This document shows positions 27,564 to 34,965 of a stretch of 64,000 nt of DNA, piece after piece. The notes below the pieces were generated by a model, which worked only from the letters and a program-made list of their open reading frames with translations, did not search any database and was not told where the DNA came from. Where the stretch lies: the NCBI RefSeq assembly GCF_002174455.2, contig NZ_CP147246.1:310001-374000 (forward strand), given 5' to 3'. The stretch comes from Enterococcus sp. 9D6_DIV0238. GTDB lineage: Bacteria > Bacillota > Bacilli > Lactobacillales > Enterococcaceae. Numbering within the stretch: the first letter of the stretch is position 1; each line of letters begins with the position of its first letter. Both the position numbers and the translations under genes were made by a program.

Positions 27564-29468
27564 TTAAGAGGCTGTACGACTTTTTTGCAATTGTCTTACT
27601 AAGCCGATGACTTCAATGGATAATTCATCAACTAATTGTTTGTTGCCGATACGTTCTGCTTCCTTTTTTTGCTGTTGTTTCAAAGAAATTTGTTCTTCCA
27701 AGCTGGAATTTTGGATCACTCGTATGACATCTGCAATTTCACGATCCGAACTTTCTTCAGAAATCTTTTGAAGAGAGATATCAATAGCGAGTTTCTTTGT
27801 CGAATCTTCTTTCAAATAATCAACAAAATCAGCTAGTAAAAAATCACTATGAATACTCATATAGCCATCCAAAAGTAAATATAATTCTTGATACTGATCA
27901 TGAGCAAAACTAAAGTCAGCCAGCTGCATGACCTGATTACGAATCCCCTGTTCATTCATTAAACGATAAATCAATGTTCGCTCTGCCTTTTCTACTTGAG
28001 TCAAAGGCAATTTATTTTGAGCAGACGGCATCGCTTCTTCTTCAAAAAATTCAGGTGGTTCGATCATCCCGTCTATTTCTAAAACAGGCGGCGGTGCTGT
28101 TGCTTGCTGTCGTTCGCTTCTTTTGACGGAACGCTGTTGTGTTTCAAGTTGTCTCAACTGTTCTTCCAAAGAATGAAAGGATAATTGAAATTCCTGAGCA
28201 AGTTGGTTCAGATAACGGTCTTTTTCTAATGGTGACTGAACAAGTAGCAGCTCTTGGAGTAAATCATTAACATAGTCCAGCTGTTCTTTTTCGTTGTTCA
28301 TATTTCTTGATAAACGATGATACTGCATTTTAAAGCTGAAAACTGTCTCGCGACCATGAAGTGCAAGCTCACGAAAAGAATCACTGCCGTATTTCCTTAA
28401 ATACTCATCCGGGTCAAGCTTTTCCGGGATACTAACGATACTCAACTTAAAACGACTATGGTCACTTAATAAGGAAATCGCCCGATTGGTTGCTTCGATC
28501 CCTGCTTTATCCCCATCGTAACAAATAACAAGTTCTTGAGCGACTCGCTCTAGCTTTCGGATTTGTTCATTCGTCAAACTGGTTCCCATCGAGGCAACAC
28601 CACTAGTGATGCCAGCCTGCCAAGCAGCAAGCACATCCATAAAGCCTTCGAACAAAAAGACTGTATTCTCTTTACGAATTTCTTTACGGGCCTTATCAAA
28701 GTTAAAGAGTGTATCTCTTTTATTGAATAAGACGGTCTCGGGACTATTGAGGTATTTAGGCATGTCTTCGCCAGAAAAATCTTCTGTTTTGAGCAATCGT
28801 CCAGAAAAAGCAATAATATTTCCACGATCATCATTGATAGGAAACATCACACGCTGATAAAAACGATCCAAAAATTCACCGTTGTCTCTTTGAATAAATA
28901 AACCTGATTCTTTAAACAATTCTTCGGCTGTTTGTTCATTTTGGAAAACCTGGCTTAAAAAATCTCTTTTTTTCGGAGCAAAGCCGATTTTAAATGTTTC
29001 AATCAACTCTTTCGTCAAGCCACGTTCTAGTAAATAGTTCAACGCAGGCTCGCCGATTTGCGTGTTCATCAATACATGGTGATATAAATCAGCAGCTTTT
29101 TTATGCAGCTCGATCAATTTACGATTTTGGCTATTTTCAGCTGTATCCGCATCATAAGAATTGCTCCAGTCGATAGATACCGGAATATTTTCAAGCTCCG
29201 CGACTCTTTTTACCGACTCAGGAAAACTGATTCCTTCTATTTCTTGTAGAAAATTAAAAACAGTTCCACCTTTTCCGCAACCAAAACAGTGAAATATCTG
29301 CTTGTCTTCTGCTACCGAAAATGAAGGGGAACGTTCTTCGTGGAACGGACATAGACCCATATAGTTCTTGCCGGATTTTTTCAATTGAACGTACTGTCCA
29401 ACAACATCAACGATGTTTGTTCGTTGCCTCACTTCCTCGATCACTTCTTGAGGAATTCTTTGTGCCAC
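27564..29468 (-). CDS. dnaG: DNA primase
   Basis: Makes RNA primers for replication. 634 residues: CHC2 zinc domain (C-P-F-H-E-E-R-S-P-S-F near 40 and H-C-F-G-C-G-K-G-G near 60), TOPRIM core (E-G-F-M-D-V near 268, DGDKAG near 312) and a C-terminal helicase-binding domain. Start: the GTG at 29468 is 8 nt after AGGAGG; an in-frame GTG at 29477 sits inside the ribosome site. The leader carries a promoter and a terminator-like hairpin. Confidence 0.97.
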   Translation of the reverse strand: MAQRIPQEVIEEVRQRTNIVDVVGQYVQLKKSGKNYMGLCPFHEERSPSFSVAEDKQIFHCFGCGKGGTVFNFLQEIEGISFPESVKRVAELENIPVSIDWSNSYDADTAENSQNRKLIELHKKAADLYHHVLMNTQIGEPALNYLLERGLTKELIETFKIGFAPKKRDFLSQVFQNEQTAEELFKESGLFIQRDNGEFLDRFYQRVMFPINDDRGNIIAFSGRLLKTEDFSGEDMPKYLNSPETVLFNKRDTLFNFDKARKEIRKENTVFLFEGFMDVLAAWQAGITSGVASMGTSLTNEQIRKLERVAQELVICYDGDKAGIEATNRAISLLSDHSRFKLSIVSIPEKLDPDEYLRKYGSDSFRELALHGRETVFSFKMQYHRLSRNMNNEKEQLDYVNDLLQELLLVQSPLEKDRYLNQLAQEFQLSFHSLEEQLRQLETQQRSVKRSERQQATAPPPVLEIDGMIEPPEFFEEEAMPSAQNKLPLTQVEKAERTLIYRLMNEQGIRNQVMQLADFSFAHDQYQELYLLLDGYMSIHSDFLLADFVDYLKEDSTKKLAIDISLQKISEESSDREIADVIRVIQNSSLEEQISLKQQQKKEAERIGNKQLVDELSIEVIGLVRQLQKSRTAS

Positions 29469-29518
29469 TGTTCTCACCTCCTAAAAAAAGCCAAAAGCTA
29501 ATTCACGTGATAGTCAGT

Positions 29519-29543
29519 AAAAAAGCACTGAAACCTTCAGCGC
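29519..29543 (-). terminator. terminator-like hairpin in the dnaG leader
   Basis: Minus strand: GCGCTGAA-GGT-TTCAGTGC followed by six T residues. It lies about 25 nt downstream of the dnaG promoter and before its ribosome site, so it acts as a partial terminator or attenuator. Confidence 0.7.
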
Positions 29544-29574
29544 GATTTTAAAAAGACACAATTACACATGGTTC

Positions 29575-29602
29575 ATTGTATCATATTTAACATTATTTTC
29601 AA
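29575..29602 (-). promoter_or_regulatory. promoter of dnaG-rpoD
   Basis: TTGAAA (29602-29597), 16-bp spacer, TACAAT (29580-29575). Confidence 0.75.
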
Positions 29603-29689
29603 GTAAATTGCCTATTTATTTTCTTCACTCAAAAATCCTTTTTTATAGTTTACATAAAATAAATATGGTCACCTAAATCATGATATAAA

Positions 29690-29727
29690 CAAAAAAAGAA
29701 GACAGATAATCAGCTTACCGTTTTCTT
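29690..29727 (-). terminator. terminator after the SPFH gene
   Basis: AAGAAAACGG pairs with CTGTCTTCTT (one mismatch, one G-U) and is followed by a T-run on the minus strand. Confidence 0.6.
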
Positions 29728-29751
29728 TTCTTGTTTAATACGATATTTCCC

Positions 29752-30723
29752 TTAAAGTTCTGGAGTCGAATGCTCTTTCTTATCTTGAGCGGACCATAAT
29801 TCTTTTGCTACAGGAATATTTCCTAATTCAGTCATATTGCTTGGTAAGATCACTGTATTAGTATCACTTTTCACCACTTCTTTAAATGCTTCTATTCCAA
29901 GATAAGCTAAGGCTTGATCATTTAAATCACTATCCTTGATTGCCTGATTCAATGCAAAAATCCTTTGTCTTTCGGCTTCAGTTGTAATGCGAATTCTTTC
30001 TGCTTCGGCTTCGGCATCGATTTTCGTACGTTCAGCTCGAGCTTCAGCGTCGATTTTTGTCTGTTTAGCACGTGCTTCAGCATCGATCTGCATTTGCGAC
30101 GCATTCGCTTCAGAATCCAAAATAATCGATTGCTTTCTACCTTCAGAAATAGTGATCGTTGATTCTTTATCTCTACTGGCGGTGATCAATTTATTCATTG
30201 AATTAACGATTTCATCTGAAACTGAGATTTCTCCGATATTGATTCTATCGATAGATAAGCCGTACCCAGCAGTAATGTCTTTGACACTTTCGAATAAACT
30301 CACATTGATTTCTTCCGTACCATTCAGTACTTCATTCAAATCCATTTTCCCAATGATACCGCGTAGATTTGATTGACAATCTTGAATCATCGAAGTCACA
30401 GAATCTTCGTTGTCATAAACAAATGCACGAACATCGGTTACATGGTACTTGATTGCTTCATCAACTTCCACGATTACATTGTCTCTGGTAATCACGCTTT
30501 GAGACTCGATTTCTAAAGGCGTTTGCTTTAGTGATACTCTTCCTCTAACCTTGTAAAGTACAGGAATTAGAAAATGAAGCCCTGGATCGATCGTTTTAAC
30601 ATATTTACCAAAGCTTTCAACGATCTTCACTTCTCCCTGCTGTACAATGATCACCATTTTTGAAACAAGTACCAAAATTAAAATAAGAACGACAATAAAA
30701 ATTAAAATATTAAGGATTATCAA
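29752..30723 (-). CDS. SPFH/stomatin-like membrane protein
   Basis: 323 residues: N-terminal TM helix (1-25), SPFH/band 7 domain (about 28-190, with G-K-Y-V-K-T-I-D-P-G-L-H and a core T-P-L-E-I-E-S), then an Ala/Glu-rich coiled coil with 11-residue repeats (about 205-250) and a short tail. It resembles slipin/QmcA-type scaffold proteins that organise membrane microdomains. The start is TTG at 30723, overlapping the NfeD-like stop; the ribosome site is weak, so coupling is likely. Third gene of a P-type ATPase/NfeD/SPFH operon. Confidence 0.85.
   Translation of the reverse strand: MIILNILIFIVVLILILVLVSKMVIIVQQGEVKIVESFGKYVKTIDPGLHFLIPVLYKVRGRVSLKQTPLEIESQSVITRDNVIVEVDEAIKYHVTDVRAFVYDNEDSVTSMIQDCQSNLRGIIGKMDLNEVLNGTEEINVSLFESVKDITAGYGLSIDRINIGEISVSDEIVNSMNKLITASRDKESTITISEGRKQSIILDSEANASQMQIDAEARAKQTKIDAEARAERTKIDAEAEAERIRITTEAERQRIFALNQAIKDSDLNDQALAYLGIEAFKEVVKSDTNTVILPSNMTELGNIPVAKELWSAQDKKEHSTPEL
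29992..30118 (-). repeat. 33-bp tandem repeats in the SPFH gene
   Basis: About four imperfect 33-bp units encode K-I-D-A-E-A-R-A-E-R-T type 11-residue blocks of the coiled coil. Slippage here could change coiled-coil length in frame. Confidence 0.7.
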
Positions 30724-30946
30724 TATAATTCACATCACTTTCGAATAAATAGTTGTTTACAGTTACAAATAATTCTGTACTAGAAAAATCAACGACTTCC
30801 AACATTGCACCCTTTTCAGGGATACCGTTGATCACACGATACATATAAGGACTGCCATAGATTCGAACGACTCCATTAAAATTATCTGTTGAAGACCGAA
30901 AACATTTTCCAATCGTTTTGCGCATTTGATATTCGCCGCTCATCAT
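30710..30946 (-). CDS. short NfeD-like OB-fold protein
   Basis: 78 residues with no membrane segment. The pattern G-x-V-R-I-Y-G-S-P-Y-x-Y-R-V-I-x-G-x-I and K-G-A-M-L-E-V-V-D-F resembles the OB-fold domain of NfeD proteins, which partner SPFH proteins. Classical NfeD has TM segments that are missing here, as in the short NfeD1b type. AGGAGG is close to the two successive ATGs (30946 and 30943). It lies 26 nt after the ATPase gene. Confidence 0.65.
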   Translation of the reverse strand: MMSGEYQMRKTIGKCFRSSTDNFNGVVRIYGSPYMYRVINGIPEKGAMLEVVDFSSTELFVTVNNYLFESDVNYIDNP

Positions 30947-30972
30947 TTCCCCTCCTTATTTTTCACTCACTT

Positions 30973-33309
30973 TTAAAGCTCCTTGATTGTTTTACCTGCG
31001 CGTTTCATTTGATAAAATCCAATGATGATTCTTACGACAATATTTATCACCATCATCACAGCGAAGATCGGTAACGTTTGGCTAGTTAAAAATCCGACTT
31101 CTAAAATATGGTGGAACAGCATCGCTGCAACATAAATACCGCCGATGGTTGTTACCGCAAGGAAAATCCGTAATGGATTAAACGGTAAACACGCTCTAAC
31201 AACAGCCATACAACTGATCCCGATCAATAGATAATACATTAGAGTCGTTGTTTCCATTTGGCTAAACCCTCGTCCTTGAGCAAGCAGGTAAACAGCAACG
31301 ATGTTTAACACAACTAATACGGCATTTACAGAAGCATTTCTCAAAGCCGTAGGTAAGAACTTCCCATTAACCTTCCGCTTATCACTTTCGAATGACAGGA
31401 AGAAAGCTGGATAGCCTTCAATAGCCAAATCGATCAATGTAATCTGAATCGGTATAAATGGGAATGCGATTGCAGTGAACATACAGATCATGGATAAAAT
31501 GAATGAATAGATCGTTTTAATGAAAAAGATACTGGCAACTTTTGTGACATTATTGACCACACGACGCCCTTCAAATAAAACATCCGGCAAGGTCGTAAAA
31601 TCAGAATCCAGTAAAACCAAATTAGAAATCTGTCTTGTTGCGCCGTCTCCTTCTGCCATTGCAATACTGCAGTCTGCTTCACGTAAAGCTAAAACGTCAT
31701 TTACTCCATCACCAGTCATCGCGACAACATGGTCATTATCTTTTAGTTCACGAACGATGATTCGTTTTTGCTGTGGTGTCACTCGACCAAAAACTGTATA
31801 CTCATGTACTGCTTTACGAACCTGTTCTTCTGTATCTAAAGTAGATAAATCGATATATGACTCATAACCGAACAAACCTGCTCGGCGAGCGATATTCGAT
31901 ACCGTCACTGGATTATCTCCGGAAATGACTTTTAAATCAATGCCTTCTTCACGTAAATAAGCTAGTGTCTCATTTGCATTTTGGCGAATTGGATCATCGA
32001 TTTCTAACACAGCTAAAGGCTCTAGGTGCGGCATCGTTTGCTCATCCAAACGAATGTGTTCAGCAATCCCCAGCATCAGCACACGATAGCCATTTTCCTG
32101 AGCATCTAAAACTTCTTTAGGTAGCCGTTCAGCTGAGAATAATTTTTCAGGCGCTCCAAGGTACACAGTCCCAAGCTCGGTAAAATCGATCGCTCCCCAT
32201 TTTCTCTCAGAAGAAAATGGTAAAGTTTGTTCTGCACCATAACGATTTGATAAGTCAAAATGATCTCGAATCGCTTGCATCGTAATATTATTATCTGTAC
32301 TTTCAGCTAGATAACTTCCTATAATCTGTGGAAAGTTCTCGTGATATTCAGCATGAAGCACTGTTACTTTTTGGACTTTCATTTTTCCTTCGGTGATCGT
32401 CCCTGTTTTATCTAGACATAGTGTATCGACATGTGCCAACGTTTCGATAGAATACATATCTTGAACTAAAATTCGTTTTTTAGCTAGCTTGGCAACACCT
32501 GTTGTCAACGCGATACTAATCAGTAAAACCAATCCTTTTGGCAGCATCCCTAACAAAGCAGCTGCTGAAGCGACCACAGATCCTTTTAGACCTGCATCTC
32601 TGATCAAAAATCCTTCTAAAAATAAAATGATACCCAATGGAATGATCACTAAACTGGTAAATTTCGATACTTTTCGAATTGAGTTTACTAGCTCTGATTG
32701 AATTGGTTTATGGACCTTTGCTTCCGCTGTAATTTTGACCGCATAGTTTTCAGCTCCGACATGGATAACTTTAGCATAGACTTGTCCACTCGCTAAAAAA
32801 CTGCCGGAAAGTAGGATATCTCCACTCACTTTTTCGATCAAATCAGATTCCCCCGTCAGCAGGGCTTCATTTGCTTCTGCTTTTCCTTCAATTACTTCTA
32901 AATCAGAAGGAACCTGTTCACCTGCTGCAATCACAACGATATCGTCCATGACTAATTCTTTGGTATCGATCTCGACTTCTTTTCCATCACGTACGACATG
33001 TACGCTTTCTTTGGCAACGATCGATAACTTTTGGACTAAATTTCTGGCATGTATCTCTTGATAGATCCCCATACCCATATTGACTAAAATAATTGCTAGA
33101 AAGGCTAGATTAGAATAAGCCCCAACAAAAAATAAACAGACAGCAATGGCAAAGTTCAAAAAGTTGAACAAGGTCATTACATTGTCGTAAATAATGTCTT
33201 TCGTTGATTTTGCAACATTTTCTTCGTAATCATTTTGTAGGCCTTGCCTCTTTCTCTCTTCTACCTCCGATTGAGTCAGACCCTGTTTTATATCAAAATT
33301 ATTTGCCAT
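30973..33309 (-). CDS. P-type cation-transporting ATPase
   Basis: 778 residues, about ten TM helices. The actuator loop has L-T-G-E-S-D near 150, TM4 carries M-L-P-K-G-L, the phosphorylation motif is C-L-D-K-T-G-T near 298, and the hinge is T-G-D-G-V-N-D near 540. The short N-terminus has no heavy-metal domain. It belongs to the divergent Gram-positive group that includes exporters tied to Ca2+ or Mn2+ homeostasis (CaxP/MgtA type in pneumococcus). The transported ion cannot be fixed from sequence. GGGAAG ribosome site. First gene of the operon with NfeD-like and SPFH proteins. Confidence 0.88.
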   Translation of the reverse strand: MANNFDIKQGLTQSEVEERKRQGLQNDYEENVAKSTKDIIYDNVMTLFNFLNFAIAVCLFFVGAYSNLAFLAIILVNMGMGIYQEIHARNLVQKLSIVAKESVHVVRDGKEVEIDTKELVMDDIVVIAAGEQVPSDLEVIEGKAEANEALLTGESDLIEKVSGDILLSGSFLASGQVYAKVIHVGAENYAVKITAEAKVHKPIQSELVNSIRKVSKFTSLVIIPLGIILFLEGFLIRDAGLKGSVVASAAALLGMLPKGLVLLISIALTTGVAKLAKKRILVQDMYSIETLAHVDTLCLDKTGTITEGKMKVQKVTVLHAEYHENFPQIIGSYLAESTDNNITMQAIRDHFDLSNRYGAEQTLPFSSERKWGAIDFTELGTVYLGAPEKLFSAERLPKEVLDAQENGYRVLMLGIAEHIRLDEQTMPHLEPLAVLEIDDPIRQNANETLAYLREEGIDLKVISGDNPVTVSNIARRAGLFGYESYIDLSTLDTEEQVRKAVHEYTVFGRVTPQQKRIIVRELKDNDHVVAMTGDGVNDVLALREADCSIAMAEGDGATRQISNLVLLDSDFTTLPDVLFEGRRVVNNVTKVASIFFIKTIYSFILSMICMFTAIAFPFIPIQITLIDLAIEGYPAFFLSFESDKRKVNGKFLPTALRNASVNAVLVVLNIVAVYLLAQGRGFSQMETTTLMYYLLIGISCMAVVRACLPFNPLRIFLAVTTIGGIYVAAMLFHHILEVGFLTSQTLPIFAVMMVINIVVRIIIGFYQMKRAGKTIKEL

Positions 33310-33385
33310 GAATTAGCTTCCCTACTTTCTCCTTGTTAAAGATACACATTCTTTAGTTTACTTGTTAATAGAAAGAACTTCAAGA

Positions 33386-33432
33386 AAATCCTTGAGAATT
33401 CGTATAATTTCAACAAACGATCATTCTCAAGG
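33386..33432 (-). terminator. hairpin after the lysozyme-like gene
   Basis: CCTTGAGAAT paired with ATTCTCAAGG over a 23-nt loop. The T-run is short, so it is a moderate terminator. Confidence 0.55.
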
Positions 33433-33445
33433 ATTATGTAGTTAC

Positions 33446-34066
33446 TTATTTGAGCCATTTGATAAATTGCATGTTCATCTTGACAATATCTGCATAAAAC
33501 ATGTTTCCGCCATTACGATATAAAAAACCACCGTTATGAAAAACTGCCTGCGGCCGATAATAACGATACATTTTTTGCTCGTCATTTCCTAATAAAGGAG
33601 CCAAAACATCTCTTGAATACTCTTCAGCTAAACGAACCGTATTTTTGCCTCCGCGTTCTTTAACAAATTCAATATAATCCAATCCAAAATTATAAGCCTG
33701 CACCGCAGTCCACTGATCACAACCAGCTGCTTCAGCCTTTTCAACTGATTGAGCTAAGTAAGCGACACCTGCGTCAATGCTTTCTTTGGTCGTTCCGATC
33801 ATATGTCGTTGACCATAGACACTCTCACTACTTTGCATCAGGTCGTCTGCTCTACCTTTTGACTCTGTATAAATAATTGCTAAAATCACATTCTTATATT
33901 CAGGAATGTTGTTTTCCTTCACAGCTTCCTCGACCTCTGCTTCAAACGTCATCACATGTTTGACATTTTTACGAATGTCGTAGCCAAGATAACCCGCTAC
34001 AATAATCAATAGTAATAATATTAATAATAGTGATCTTTTAAATAATCTCGCTAATTTGCCCATCAT
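33446..34066 (-). CDS. lysozyme-like cell-wall protein, PvaA/CwlT N-domain type
   Basis: About 206 residues: N-terminal membrane anchor (about 8-30), then a lysozyme-like domain with catalytic-type Glu in A-I-I-Y-T-E-S-K-G near 70. Y-G-Q and A-Y-N-F-G-L-D-Y-I motifs follow. This fits the pneumococcal vaccine antigen A family, extracellular muramidase-like or transglycosylase-like proteins. ATG at 34066 or 34063 is preferred over an upstream TTG; the ribosome site (GGATG) is weak. It is divergent from ahyD. Confidence 0.8.
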   Translation of the reverse strand: MMGKLARLFKRSLLLILLLLIIVAGYLGYDIRKNVKHVMTFEAEVEEAVKENNIPEYKNVILAIIYTESKGRADDLMQSSESVYGQRHMIGTTKESIDAGVAYLAQSVEKAEAAGCDQWTAVQAYNFGLDYIEFVKERGGKNTVRLAEEYSRDVLAPLLGNDEQKMYRYYRPQAVFHNGGFLYRNGGNMFYADIVKMNMQFIKWLK

Positions 34067-34236
34067 ATCATCCAAACTTTTTTAAGGTATTACTTATCAT
34101 ACGTTATTCTAAAAAAAAAATCTAAATAAATGCTGAATTCTTTATTATTCTTTAATAAAAGGTTCCTAAATAAATATCTTTTCGGTTTGAAAACGAGTCA
34201 AAAACCGATATACTAAGAACGACAGGTGGGAATAAA

Positions 34237-34956
34237 ATGAAACGAGAAAAAAGAGTGTTATTAGCAGCTGATCACAGTCAAATCTATTACGAAATTTGCG
34301 GCACCGGCTTCCCTTTATTTCTTCTTCATGGCAATAGCGGAAGCGGAAAATATTTCGAAAAACAGTTACCTGAATTCAGTCAACATTTTAAAGTGATCAC
34401 CGTAGACAGCCGCGGACATGGGCGTTCTACGAATCAAAGTACTACCTTGTCATTTAACCAAATGGCAGAAGATTTACATTTGATTATGAAGCAGGAGGAT
34501 ATTCGGCAAGCTGATTTTGTCGGTTTCAGCGATGGTGCGAATGTTGCAATGGTCTTCACTAAAAAGTACCCCAAAGCTGTTCATCGACTTGTATTAAACG
34601 CTGGTAATACAACCGTTTCAGGAGTCAAACTTTTTTTTAGAGGATTAACGGAATTAGAATATCTGTTAGTTCGCCTAGCTGCAGTGATTAGTGAAACAGC
34701 AAAAAGATATTTGCCAGTTATTCAGTTGATGCGAAAAGATATCGATGTCTCAACAACTGATTTAAGCCAATTTAGAGCTAAGACATTAGTTATTGTCGGA
34801 AAATACGATGTGATCAAACGTGCCCATTCGATGTATCTGGCAAAAAATATTCCGAAGGCTTCATTTGTTTTAGTCCCCAGACAAGGACACTCTTTTGCAA
34901 GAAAGAATCCTGAGTTATTTAATCAAGAAGTGCTCTCATTTTTATTAGAAAAGTAG
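34237..34956 (+). CDS. ahyD: alpha/beta hydrolase, putative aminoacyl-phosphatidylglycerol hydrolase
   Basis: 239 residues, alpha/beta-hydrolase fold. Oxyanion motif L-H-G-N-S-G near 33, nucleophile elbow G-F-S-D-G (Ser near 98), Asp in V-G-K-Y-D-V near 190 and His in Q-G-H-S-F near 217. It lies directly before mprF. In E. faecium a hydrolase (AhyD) encoded beside the aminoacyl-PG synthase deacylates aminoacyl-PG; position and size match, so the same role is inferred. AGGTGGG ribosome site. mprF begins 9 nt after the stop. Confidence 0.75.
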   Translation: MKREKRVLLAADHSQIYYEICGTGFPLFLLHGNSGSGKYFEKQLPEFSQHFKVITVDSRGHGRSTNQSTTLSFNQMAEDLHLIMKQEDIRQADFVGFSDGANVAMVFTKKYPKAVHRLVLNAGNTTVSGVKLFFRGLTELEYLLVRLAAVISETAKRYLPVIQLMRKDIDVSTTDLSQFRAKTLVIVGKYDVIKRAHSMYLAKNIPKASFVLVPRQGHSFARKNPELFNQEVLSFLLEK

Positions 34957-34965
34957 GTGTATTTA

